From contig JAAOOA010001606.1 in assembly GCA_012861695.1 (NCBI GenBank), forward strand, positions 46,991 to 110,990: 64,000 bases of DNA. The letters run 5' to 3'. This document shows positions 33,060 through 44,692 of the stretch, piece after piece. Position 1 is the first letter of the stretch. The number at the start of each line of letters is the position of its first letter. The position numbers and the translations under genes are program-made. The stretch comes from Trematomus loennbergii (lineage: Eukaryota; Chordata; Actinopteri; Perciformes; Nototheniidae). The notes beneath the pieces were generated by a model, which had not been told where the DNA came from, searched no databases, and saw only the letters and a program-made list of their open reading frames with translations.

Positions 33060-33460
33060 GGATGTTCTTTATCATGGCCTTCAAAATGGATTCTTAATTG
33101 AAGTGTAAAATAACAATACCCAACACCATGTTCACTTCAAGCATTTAAATATATTACTATTGTGTTAATTAACCTAAGGTAAAATGTGAAATAAATTGAT
33201 GAATTTTTTATTTGCTTTGTCTATTTTCTATGATTTCTCAAGTGTTAAGAATCACTTACGGGTGGCAGTTGTTTAGATATGATTTTAAGCTAATTGCAAT
33301 TCAAATATGTTGATTATAGACAATTTATATTTTCAGAAGGAAATTTAAATCAACAAAGAAGTCATGTTCAAGGAATCTCTGTTACGATACATTATTCATC
33401 ACCAAACTTTTTAATCTGCTCAGTTATTATATATATTATTATTAGCATGTTTTCCTTTTC
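33060..33460. other. AT-rich, no gene seen
   Basis: Upstream intergenic DNA of the coiled-coil gene. Only short frames are present. Confidence 0.5.
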
Positions 33461-33640
33461 TTCAAGGTTCAAGGTTCAAGGCTTTTATTGGTCATACGTA
33501 CATAGCTACAGTGTAGTTATGACAATGACAATCTTAGGTCACAGGCTCCTCCAACAGTGCAACACAATAAAACAGAAAAATAGTGCAAGTAAATAAGTAA
33601 AAATTGTAAAATAGTGAAAAAGTGCAATAAGAGTCTATAT
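33460..33640. mobile_element. LINE/SINE 3'-end-like fragment
   Basis: aggttcaaggcttttattggtcatac followed by caatgacaatcttaggtcac and an A-rich tail with gtgcaataagagtct resembles the 3' ends of fish non-LTR elements read in reverse. Too short to name. Confidence 0.35.
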
Positions 33641-33708
33641 ACAAGTGATTGGAATATGATATATTAGATAAATAATTGTTAAGTTGCAGCCAGATTAATG
33701 TTATGGAT

Positions 33709-33976
33709 ATTGAGACACTCAGAGACACTCAGAGACACTCATGCCCCTTTTCACACCAACGCGTTTTCAGCGCCGGCTCGGAGCTAGAGCCTGAAAAGTA
33801 CCGTTTTTCTTAGCTCCGGAATCCGGTTCGTTTCCAGCTCCAAAAAATTGTCGGTCTAGAAGCAAGACTCCGGAGCTAAGAGGACACTCAGAGACTCTCA
33901 GAGACGCTCAGAGACACTCAGAGAGCTCAGAGACACTCAGAGACACTCAGAGACTCTCAGAGACGCTCAGAGACAG
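33709..33976. repeat. 11-bp minisatellite interrupted by a transposon fragment
   Basis: gagacactcagagac-type units occur at 33709-33746 and again at 33880-33976. Between them, 33747-33880 has a different GC-richer sequence with internally complementary ggctcggagctagagcc / gctccggaatcc / gactccggagctaagagg pieces, like a MITE piece dropped into the array. Confidence 0.7.
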
Positions 33977-33999
33977 ATTTGTGCGTCTGTTGCTTTACT

Positions 34000-36360
34000 G
34001 TAAATTGTGAATATACTGATAAACAAAAACAGGCAACAGTGTTGGACTTATGAGGTGTTGATATCCTTGTTTCAGCTGTAAATATAAAAACATGTAAATG
34101 TTGATTTCATGTCTTTGTAGCGATCTCTGGCTAATGTCACAATGAAATAATGAAGGTCTCAGTACTGTAGTATCCTCCTGTGGTTGGGTGTTCCTTAGAG
34201 GGAGATGGGTACTCGTATGTAAAAGACTTGAAATTGGAAGGATGTTGTTTTATATCAGACAGTATTTATTTGTTTGTGATCATATGATTTCTCCCATTTT
34301 AAAAAGGTAATCCACTAACCCTCCAAGGAATTTCTTCAACCTCCAATTGACTTCTTTCCACAATTGTGCAGTTTTTATATCCCCCTCTTTAAAGGATTAA
34401 GCTTTCACGTTGTAAGGTCTTTGGTGGGAAAATAACTTCAGTGAATATTAAAGTATAGGTGCTTCAGTTTGGGCGAATTTTCTCCAAGTCAGATTTTATG
34501 AGCTGAGTCGTGGATCTTGTTGGGTTCAGAATTCCAGAAAAGACAGACAACTTCTAAGTTTAACTATTTATTGTAAAGAGAGCAAAATATATATATCACT
34601 TGGCCAAGGACTTCGTCAGGTCATAGCAATCACAGACAGTAAAGCTGTAATCTGTCAGCACCATATCCGTAAAAATACATTTTATTACACAGGGCGTTGC
34701 CCGTACATTTATGATTGGTCAAGACTAGATGAAGAGATACCATGGTTTAGACTTGGTTCTCTTTGGTTGGTGCGCAGACTCAGATAGAGTCTCTTGGCAA
34801 CACGACCTTCCAATCAGCATTCGGCCGGCCTGTGGAAGTCCCTCCCTACTCTGGCATCATCATACGTAATTTGTTTTCGCTAACGTTTCTTCAGATATAG
34901 CGGGAAACCATAATGTTGCTTCCTAGCTTTGTGGGGGAGCGCGGCTTCCATGCGATTCAAGGCCGGTGCGATGTGCTGTTCTGACTACCTCTTTTTATTC
35001 TCTCAGTCTCTGCACCTGACCTTGCTACTTTCAGTATTGCACGCTAAACACTTTCTCATGTGACTTTTCCCTTCGTTCCTATCCTCCCCATCAAAACTTG
35101 GGGGGGGTGATTGAGTCTATTTATTCCAAAGTCACAGCCACATAAATGAGCACAATAAGCTTATTGCAGATTTCAGAGGGTGAAAAGAGGTGCTGCAGCA
35201 CAGGCAGTATGAGAAAAATGAAAAGCTTTTTGAACATTAAAGCATGGAGACATGTCAAAGTAGGGACACTAAATACAAATATGAACCTGAAAATAAGAAG
35301 AATATAGCCCCTTTAAGGTTAGACAGTCCTCCATTTAACTTGAAACAGTTGGCCTTTCTTACTTTCCAGTTCACAAGAATAAAGATTTTAGTTTAGTTTG
35401 TGCAAAAATAGAATTGATGCCATTAGGCGGGAAGCAGCTGGACTTAAGGCTAATACTTGTTCAAGATCCATGCAGGCCTTTCTCAAAGCTACTGTACACA
35501 CTGTACTGCAGGCAGGGGCGGATCTACCGGGGTGGCATGGGGTGGCAACTGGCAAAATAGCATTGCCACCCCAGCTGCCACCCCAGTTGGTATCTTTGTT
35601 TTGAAAGAAAAGATGTGGCTCATCGGACATTTATGAGAGAAAATCTCTAATGTCCGAGTGCAAGTGAATGCAGCACAAGACGCGAGTCTTGTAACCCCTC
35701 CCCCGGCCCTGGCACGAGCTTGGAAATATGATTGGCGGCGATTTCATTGTCATTCAAGTTTGGCTGTACTCAGCATTGAATCAAAACGCACTAAGTTAGC
35801 TGAATACACGTTTTTTAACCCTAACTGATGCAGTTAGTCACTTCTTTAATGTTTGTTCTTTCTGATGTAAAGTCAAGGTTGTAACTGTTTGCAGTAAAGT
35901 CGTGGGGCGCTGAACTGTTCCTTTGAATCTTTTTGAATTTTGATACATGATAGTAATTACTTGTCTTTCAAGTTTGAAGGAGGGTGAGCAAGCATCTTGA
36001 GGAACATCATCATTAACTCCTCCAAAAAATATAGTTTATTCAATAATACATTAATATGTGAATCATAACAGTGATTGACAGCTGATAGGAATAATATGAT
36101 TGTTAATATTATCATATTAATTCAGACAAACATCGATGAGACAGTTAATTAATGTACTTATTGCAGCAGTCTTCATAGATTTGGTACCCCTGCTGGTCTA
36201 AGAATGAAACAAACTCATTCAGTTATTGTTCAGTTAAAATGCATAAAATGATGTCTGCCACCTTATATATTTATATGTAAGGCTTTACTGATGTGCCACA
36301 ATAATGTCACCTATGTTATTGAGTTAAAATATTAATATTGTGGCTTTCCAAGTTAACATT
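34000..36360. other. Repeat-rich region without a supported gene
   Basis: Notable pieces are a right end of the AGGCCC TTAA MITE subfamily (35160-35315) and a GC-rich inverted motif ggggtggcatggggtggcaactggc / gccaccccagctgccacccc (35525-35590), typical of a short DNA-element end. 34530-35100 is sequence of unknown origin containing tcacttggccaaggacttcgtcagg. No coding exon. Confidence 0.4.
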
Positions 36361-37527
36361 GATTAATGTTGCGTTTCCACTTGGCGTATTTCCGGCTAGC
36401 GGGTACTATTTCACAGTTTTTCTGGCCCCATAAAATCGAGGTTCTTTCCGGCCCAACAACCAGGCTGAGTCAGGCTGAGTATGCTAAACTAGAGAGAGAA
36501 TCGCTGGCAAGGGGGCTACAACTACAACAAAATGAACATATTTGACCGTGATTTAATTGTAATACACATTTCAAAATGATGCCGAAGTAACAGCATACTG
36601 ATACCGGTTACTAAAAACCATGAATTAATGCTTTGACGGCAGGCAAAAAACCTTTTAAAATGCGTGTTGTCTAAATGGAGATCGGCTAAGCTAACGCATG
36701 CTCCGACCGTCCACACTCACAACAACGGCCTATACAGACATAAATAAACCAGCGACTGTATTCGCCATGACACAGACAGTCTAAAATACGGTAAAAAAAA
36801 GCGGTAAAATACCTCCGTTAAAACTATTCCCTACTACTTTATAACCCAGCGGTTATGTAAGAGTAAGTTACTAATGCGCCTATTTGATATTAATTCCTCT
36901 ATATGTATTTCGCCGTTTGTTTTACTGTGAGCAATGAATTATCTTTCAACAATCTTAGTGTACCCAATTTAAACTCATAGTCTGCAGTTACAGCATCGAG
37001 TTGTTATTATACAAAATTAAGTGCAAACTATATTTTTCATGCTTATGCAACGCTATCCATGTTGGAATCTGCAGGAGAGTTAACGTTAGCTCTCAGTAGA
37101 AAGTGACGGAGGTGATTTCAGTTAAGGTGCATTCAGGCGCAATTCGAGGAGGCATGTATAACGTCAGCAAGATGTGTTCAATGTAGTACAGTAAAATGCA
37201 GTCTTTAGCGAGAAATATCAATAAATACAGTTTTATTAAGGAGATGTTTTACTACAACATAAAGTAGATATTAGACAGTATGCAAACGAGATAAAGGAGT
37301 GTATATTGAAGTAATTAGGATCTGCTGTGTAGAGAATCATGGAATTGTACTGGTATCTAACAATGCCATCCTTATAAATGTATATAAATACAATACCGTT
37401 TTAAATGAGACTTGTGTTTTAATGTTTGATTCCATTAATTGAATTAAATATGTTTTAATGAATTCTACTGAAATTATTGTTACATTGTCATCATGTAACT
37501 ATTTTGTTCTTTCATTTGCCTCACCAG

Positions 37528-37835
37528 AAAACAGTCACACCTCCTCTTGAAGACATTTTGCCTCCTGCTATGGACTTCAGGTTCACATTAGGTAAGCCCT
37601 TGAGTGTGTCAGAGTTGTTGTTTCAGAGGTTAATTCAAGACGTGTTATGTTTACATACTAATATAATGAGCATCAGGTAAACGTACCCATTTCTATTTTT
37701 TTAATCACAGATGGGATGGAGATGTAAACTATGCAGCACTAGTGTCACCACTCAAAGTGATATTTTAAAACATTATCGACTCCATCATGGAACCTTTGGA
37801 CAGAAACGTGCCTTGCCCTGCATTCATGTAGACTG
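37528..37835 (+). pseudogene. C2H2 zinc-finger exon of a fish multicopy gene (remnant)
   Basis: Exon 37528-37591 (tcaccag acceptor, gtaagc donor) is probably 5' UTR. The next exon begins ATG right after tttaatcacag at 37711 and encodes MGWRCKLCSTSVTTQSDILK followed by HYRLHHGTFGQKRALPCIHVD. This has one C-x2-C-x12-H-x4-H finger. It matches the N-terminal finger of fish multicopy proteins related to the SAMD3-like family, whose C-terminus is at 5390-6029. After VDWHALSL the expected second finger (C-x-C-x-F) is lost and no donor follows, so this is a fragment. A 30-codon acceptor-led frame at 38180 (GTAEVEVQQARDAQHEVIRC) might be another piece. Confidence 0.5.
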
Positions 37836-38639
37836 GCATGCGCTCTCACTTATCAAGATAAAAGTTGAAATAATCGTCTGTTCTTTTTATTCTAGGACCC
37901 ATGTGCCACTTTATATACATCTCTGAGCATGAGGTGGGGTTAAAAAGAAGTAGTTGGACATTTTATGAACTATATCAATATCATGACTATTTGGTTCATT
38001 TTCTTGCAAACCAGCCTTTTGATGGCTTAAACCCCTTGTAATGCATGTGAATAGCACCTCTGTTGTCTGTTAACAGCTAATGTAAACTGTTTTCAAGACG
38101 GATTTGATTTTTGTTTTGAGGAAAACACATGGTGTGTCCTGATTTGTACTCAATTTAGTGTTTTATTTGTATTTACAGGGAACAGCAGAGGTCGAAGTGC
38201 AACAGGCTCGTGATGCACAGCATGAAGTGATACGTTGCCCAAGAGCCAGATGCAGTTATAACCATCAAGTAATAACCATGTGTCTCCATGTATGTTAATG
38301 TGTTGTGCTTTTAAACAAACTTGTTACTCTTTTATGACAACTGTTTTGAAATAATCACATTTTAATAAAATGTATTAACATGTCCATAATGTTCCCTTTT
38401 TTAATTTATTTGTTTAATCTGCAATGTTTCAATGCTATCAAATATTTAAAGGGTTGGATTGAAATCAGGAAGAGTTTGTCGTATATAGGTTCCGGCAACT
38501 CAATTGTGTTTTATAATTTACTTTATTCTCGTGTGGTTCTTAGCAGATTGTTATTTGCATTGGTTACACTTAATATCTGGGCTTTTAATTGTAGGCTCAT
38601 CTCATCTTTTCATATGCAGAAAAAATCACATTAGTGAGT

Positions 38640-38958
38640 TTACCCAACTCCTATAATTGCTTGGAACCACTTGACACATATTTTTTAAGTTTTAGCAAAG
38701 TAACACATTCTTGAGTAGAGGAAAACTAAAAAAAGTACATTTCACCAACTCAAAAATTGCAAAAGTTGACTAAACTCTTAAAATTGCTTGGAATCGCTTG
38801 ACACATATTTTTTAAGTTTTACCAAAGTAACACATTCTTGAGTAGAGGAAAACTAAAAAAAGTACATTTCACCAACTCAAAAATTGCAAAAGTTGACTTA
38901 ACTCTTAAAATTGCTTGGAATCGCTTGACACATATTTTTTAAGTTTTACCAAAGCAAC
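38640..38958. repeat. 127-bp tandem repeat, about 2.5 copies
   Basis: ttggaaYcRcttgacacata starts at 38661, 38788 and 38915, exactly 127 bp apart, with very few differences among units. Confidence 0.95.
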
Positions 38959-39429
38959 AGTTTTTACAGTGAGGAGCTTGAGTGCTAACAGCTGATGTTG
39001 TTTTTCTGTGGTTCTCATTGAAGATGACGTCACGGCTCCGCCTACACTGCGTCACTATAGATACTGCCCCAGCTACTAAACTGTAATGGAAACATAGCAT
39101 AAATGAGCCAGTCCTAACAAGGCCTAACGAGGCCCATACCGAGCGAGGTCGAGCGAGGTCCTGTAGTGGAAATGCGCCATAAATGTACTTACAACACAAG
39201 TGAAAACACCTGTAAGTTCACCAAGTGTGTTTTACAGGGATACATGATACACAAAAAGATCAATTAAAGGAGACGTTATTTGGTGAGCCTGTATATCTCT
39301 GTCTGACTTAAATAAATAAAAGTCACTAAGTTATGTTTTAGTTTGTGCTGAATGAATGAGAAAGGAGTGAACTTTATAAACCAAGAGAAAGAGTCTCTGT
39401 ATTCATATTTAACATTTAGCACTCAGGAC

Positions 39430-40476
39430 TAGGGATGGGTATCGTTAAGGTTTTAACGGTACTACTACTTTTATCGATACCGCTTATCGGTCCGGTCTTT
39501 TAACGGTACTCTTATCGGTTCTTTTGGAGAGAAAAAATGAGGTAAACTAACTATATGTTGTATGTCAGGGACTACGGATGGAAATTAGCTCAAAGCTAAA
39601 ATCCGGCATATTTACACTTGAAGCATTATTTGTCTAAAGTGTTCATTAATGTGCATTGTCCCTATTCAAATAAACAATTAAATGAAAATTAACAAATTGT
39701 GAACAAAACTAACATTGCTTTTTATTTAAATGAAATACATAATATTTCACATCAACAGAAACAACAACGTTTTAACAAATCATATTAAATAACCTGATGA
39801 CAGAACTGTGAACAGAATGGCTGAAACTTTAACAAACTAAATAACTCAGTTCCCTCTAATCATTAACCCATGTTTGAATCATTGAGTTAGCTCCGTGTGT
39901 TGCTGCTAGCATACATAACACCTGACGTGGAAACGTTACTCGTGGATGGGGCTACAGAGCTACGAGAGAGACAGTCGAACCCGGTGCATTTCTCCGTCTG
40001 AAGGTGGTGCACTTTTGCAAGATGTTTAGACAAATTGCTCGTGTTACCGCCCTGACATGCTAAACTCTTATTGCACTTTAGGCAACAAGCGAGACGGGTA
40101 AAGTTTAACCACACCTCGGAGCGCGTTCTCTCCGCCATCTCCTCCGTGTGTGTGTGTTGCTGCATGTCGCAGCTGCGTGTGTGTAAACTGCCCCGCCCCT
40201 CGCACACAGGCGGGGGAGAGAGATCTCTCGTCTGGATTGGAGAGATCGAAAATACAAAAAATGACGCATTTTGCAGTCTTTTTGCGTATTAGAAACGGAG
40301 TTGGCGACACTAAAACTGCAATATAATGTTTGTGTAGCAATAATACACATGACATATTTTTTAGATGTCTCCAGTACCGATAAAAAGACCGATAACGTCG
40401 GAGCTTAACGGTACCACGGTCTTTAATAATTCAGCCCCGGGGCCCGTTTAATACCGGGGCTCGGTACCCATCCCTA
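39430..40476. mobile_element. Complete non-autonomous hAT element, 1047 bp
   Basis: The termini tagggatgggtaYcg are inverted repeats, and the 8-bp sequence ctcaggac lies directly outside both ends (39422-39429 and 40477-40484), the hallmark target duplication of hAT transposons. Subterminal cggtac/accgataa motifs recur at both ends. Inside is a BED-finger fragment (see 39887-40207). The catalytic domain is absent, so movement would need a transposase in trans. The perfect duplication suggests a fairly recent insertion. Confidence 0.9.
39887..40207 (-). pseudogene. BED zinc-finger N-terminus of hAT transposase
   Basis: The minus-strand frame contains RSEVWLNFTRLACCLKCNKS and GGNTSNLSKHLAKVHHLQ, a BED-type finger: W..F, C-x2-C, H-x4-H. 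It lies inside the hAT element and ends with a stop after a Ser-rich stretch. The dimerisation and catalytic regions are missing. BED fingers bind transposon ends, so a truncated product could in principle act as a repressor, but there is no evidence that it does. Confidence 0.75.
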
Positions 40477-40484
40477 CTCAGGAC

Positions 40485-41020
40485 TCATAAACTTCTAAAA
40501 GTCTTACATGCGATTAAACACTAACAAATACCAAGCTCATCTCATGACATTAATGTGTGTGTTCATATTAAGTTCACAACTTTATAGCAATGTGTGTTAT
40601 TTTACTTATATAAACGAACAAACAGCAGGTAAATATCACCTTTAATAAGTCAAGGGTAATTTCAAATTGACTAGAAGTCACTGCAAGTTTACAATTCTCT
40701 TTGGCGCCCCCTACTGCTGATACCAACACTGGAGGAGAGACAGGCACAACTTTGGGAGTTCAGCCTTTGCAGACAAACCTATAACACATGAAAGGGAAAA
40801 CCCCCAAAAGCACAACAGGACCCTTTTAACACCAACTTTAAAGTTTCTTCTTAACTTATACACCAACAACTTAAAGAAAAGGCTCAGGCATGTAAAATGT
40901 ACCACTTAAAAACTTTCTCCAAACAAATGATGGCTCTTCTATTTTATTCCAGGCACTTTCATATTTTAAACTAAAGCACTTCTTTGATAAAAGGCCGTTG
41001 GCGTCTTCCTTTAGTAATAA
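40485..41020. other. No supported gene
   Basis: Short AT-rich sequence. 40711-40905 is a bare frame on the minus strand with no features. Confidence 0.5.
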
Positions 41021-41028
41021 TCCATTAA

Positions 41029-41272
41029 AGTGGACCTATCATGCTATATTTAAATGATATATTGTAGGGCCATACCTATATAAGGTATATTTATACGTTT
41101 CTGTTTTCAAAATACCAAACAGATCATGCATTTTAGCCATGCCTGTTTATTGGGTATGGAGGACAACAGAGAGGGTTGTGTTTTCTGACACTTGGTGAGT
41201 TCCCTGGAACACCGGGGACACATATTCATGTATAAAAGACGTACAAAAGTGCATTTTGCATGATAGGTCCAT
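41029..41272. mobile_element. TTAA MITE, short internally deleted copy (244 bp)
   Basis: Both ends are intact: TTAA|AGTGGACCTATCATGC and GCATGATAGGTCCAT|TTAA. The middle is deleted relative to 51465-51945, leaving the 'caaaataccaaacagatcat' and 'acactTGGTGAGTTCCCTGG' parts joined. Confidence 0.85.
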
Positions 41273-41279
41273 TTAAGGT

Positions 41280-41850
41280 CTGAAACATTTGAGTACTTCT
41301 TCAAGACAGGGTTGTCAAAACAAACCTGAAGCTAATAAAAGCAACAGGTCAGACCTCCACTGCCACCTACTGGTTTTATTTGGGACAAGCAATTTCATTC
41401 CTGTTAAAAAGTCCATAAGAATTACAGTTCAACAGATGCATGGTGTATTCTGCTGACAACGTGCTGAAAGCCACTACACTTAAAGTACATTAAAAAAACA
41501 TTCTCCATATGCGATATACATAATTAAATATACAGTATGACATTAGATTGTTAATTGCTGCATCAAGCAGGTTGTAACGGTTGTAGATAAACACAGTTTT
41601 GATACACTTTACGATATTTAGAACGTCTTGTGATATATATTGTATACTTTTACTTTGTTGTTCCTTAAACAGTTAGTCCACTCATTTAATTTTTACATCA
41701 AGTTCATCACGTTTTTAAATTTCTCTTTTAAATATAGTGAAGTACAAGCATCAATATATGTACTAAATTACAATACTTGAGTAATTGTACTACTTAGTTA
41801 CTTTCCAACACTGCAAATATATAATCCTGGCTCATAACACAATGAACTGT
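41280..41850. other. AT-rich, no gene seen
   Basis: Includes ctgccacctactggttttat (repeat-like) at 41360. No splice-supported frame. Confidence 0.5.
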
Positions 41851-41856
41851 GAATGA

Positions 41857-42622
41857 TTAGCGCTGATTGTGGTCTTCAGACTTCAGTTCAGAGTTGGGTG
41901 GTCTTCGAGCGCCACCCGGTGATACATTCTTATGTTTGCTTTTGCGTTTGACTCTCTTCCTCATTTTTTTGTTAGCTTGACATTTTAAAAACAGTCGTGG
42001 TGGAGTCAGGCTTTCATTTGTACCTGGAGACATAAAACAACCTAGTTGTGTCAGTTACACGTTTAATAAGGTACTTATTAAATATGTGTCTCTATTAAAA
42101 AAGAAAAATGTCATTGCCACCACAAAACTCACTGTTTTGTTTTCTCAAGTTCAGGCACATGTGGCTTTTGTAGAAAGCGGTGACTTCATTCTAGCTCCAC
42201 TTTACTCCAACAGAATATCTTTAATTTGCCGTTTGTCATCTAATCCTCTCCAGGTTGTGCCGTTGTCTCACCTGTCGTCCTCCAGCTGGATCTCCATAGC
42301 ATCACAGAAGAAGTCGTGAACTTTCTCTTATTCCCTCTCTCTCATCTGAGTCAAGTTGGGGTCGTAGTCCAAGCGTCAAACTGCGGTACATGCAGGTCTG
42401 AGGAGTGACACTCTGCGAGGTCTCGAACCGGGTCAGAGTCAGGACGGATCTTCATGCAGCGGCTAGAGTTGTGTTGGGAGTACGATCCGGAGTGAGAGAA
42501 ACGCTTCCCGCACTTTTCGCACTGAAAGGGTTTGTCCCCGGAGTGCAGCCTCGCGTGTTCGATCAGGTGGTGTTGGTGTTTGAAGGCCTTCTTGCAGACT
42601 TTGCATTCAAATGGTCGTTTTC
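41857..42622 (-). pseudogene. ZEB-like C2H2 zinc-finger gene fragment, degraded
   Basis: After a good acceptor (ctattttcag) at 42622 the frame reads [35 protein letters not shown] and [16 protein letters not shown]. These are two adjacent fingers closely matching the C-terminal fingers of ZEB/zfhx1 transcription factors. The second finger ends ...QHNSSRC rather than the family's QHMNHRYSYC. The frame stops at 42351. In another frame the DNA stays coding-like ([13 protein letters not shown], a TAA, then EKVHDFFCDAMEIQLEDD) to a donor at 42272. An acceptor-led frame 41857-42023 with a basic stretch (MRKRVKRKSKHKN) may be the last exon but does not join in frame. No upstream ZEB exons are present. 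Likely a fragment of a duplicated or retained gene end. Confidence 0.5.
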
Positions 42623-43509
42623 CTGAAAATAGTAGAACAGAGAGTCAGACTCATACTGCGCCTGTTGAAAAACAACACCAACAAAACTGAGACAAAATTA
42701 AGTAGTAGAGTAAACACCTCAACTAAAACTGAACACGATAAGATAGGAGACTTCTACCCAAACTTGTGTTCATTTAGATTTCCCCAGAAATTATTCAAAC
42801 ATTAAAAAACTGAAACAATTACCTGACACACTCATTAGTTGATTGACAGAAAAATAACTGTTCAATCAGAGCTTTTGTACATTTTTATTTAGGTTTTGGC
42901 ATGTTGGCCATATGAAAAATGTTTTTTTCCCTTGTGTTATGTTCACATTTCGCACCCTTTGGTAATGTTCAAATTGACCCGAACATATTTCAGGGTTTAA
43001 AAAAAATACAGAACTAAATTCAACATGCACAATTCCTTATATATATTGCCTTTAACTCATTCCTCAACAATATACAATATATGATTCGTTTTTGAAAATA
43101 CTCTTTGCTAGATCAAATTTAACAATGGAAGTGTCCATCGTTTTTTGTGATAAAAATAATTTATGTTAAAAAAATACACTGTAATAAAAACTAGGTTTCA
43201 ATTGTGCTCATGCTTTTCTAGGACAAATGGAAATGAAACCTTTTTTCATTAATGTTTATTATTTTTAATCTGTCATATAATAATCAAAGCTCTGAAGGAA
43301 ATAAAGAAATTTAACAGCAATTGAAACACAAGAACCACACATCCAAAAGTATTTGGCTGTGAAATATATAGAGATGATGAAACATCCATATCAATGACAT
43401 AGAACAGATATAAACACAAAGCAAATAAAAACAATTAACAGTCACTATTCATAAAATACAGTATATCCGAAAAATATATTGATGAAGTGACCTGCAGAAC
43501 ATCATGTGA

Positions 43510-43652
43510 GTCAATGGGCAAGTCCGTTTAGGAAACACATGATGTACAGTATAGCACAGATGTACTTGTTGCAGTTGCTGCATGTAGTCTGTGTCTTGGA
43601 GTCCTTTGAGGGTCCACAGACCTCACAGCGCTTCCTCCACAGGGTGCAATCT
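43510..43652 (-). pseudogene. piggyBac transposase C-terminal cysteine-rich domain
   Basis: The minus strand encodes LWRKRCEVCGPSKDSKTQTT followed by CSNCNKYICAILYIMCF. The C-x2-C...C-x2-C-x3-IC pattern is the cysteine-rich end domain of piggyBac transposases, which binds the element ends. The DDD catalytic core between this and 43854 is absent. Confidence 0.8.
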
Positions 43653-43719
43653 AGAACAGTAAAATATGTATTAGTTCAGAAATTGTTTTCACCACATCTC
43701 CTAACACTGGAAAAAAAAA

Positions 43720-44132
<413 letters not shown>

Positions 44133-44332
44133 TGTAATGTGAGGTTATGTCTCTGTTTAGTCCCTCCTCCGGCGTGCAGGTGCGAGGGGCACAGTGCGAG
44201 AAAATGTAAAATGTTTATACATTTCTGGAAGATCTAAAATGTTTATAATGTTTTAGGATAGTTTTGTGTACACACTACACAGGGGAAAGATCAAGGGAAA
44301 ACAGGATCAAACAGCTTCTCTAGCATACAATT

Positions 44333-44440
<108 letters not shown>

Positions 44441-44692
44441 TTCTGTGTGTTTTTCTCTGTCTGTCCTGGTATTGTATCCGGTCAGATTGACCCGAACCTC
44501 TTATGAAGGACATAAATGCGGGTGGGCATTTTTTCATAAGTGGAAAAAAATAAAAACAATTCCACATGTCCTTCACAATAAATAAGACCCGGCCATTGAG
44601 TTTCAGGTTGAACGAAAATATCCTTATATTTTTTTTTATTCATTGAAAATGGAAATCGGGTCAATTTGACCCGAACACCACACAAGGGTTAA

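Larger units (their letters stand above)
36368..39186. mobile_element. Possible 2.8-kb DNA element carrying C2H2-finger exons
   Basis: Left ttgcgtttccacttggcg and right gtagtggaaatgcgcc are partly complementary (core TTTCCACT), the type of end found on fish MITEs. Both ends also have the 'cgaggcc/ccggccc' style GC-rich subterminal sequence. The interval encloses the zinc-finger remnant and the 127-bp array. The pairing may be accidental between two separate elements. Confidence 0.3.

Noticed and set aside
35388..35630. Minus-strand 80-codon frame
   Set aside because: Overlaps repeat-like ggggtggca inverted motifs and has an equally long opposite-strand frame.
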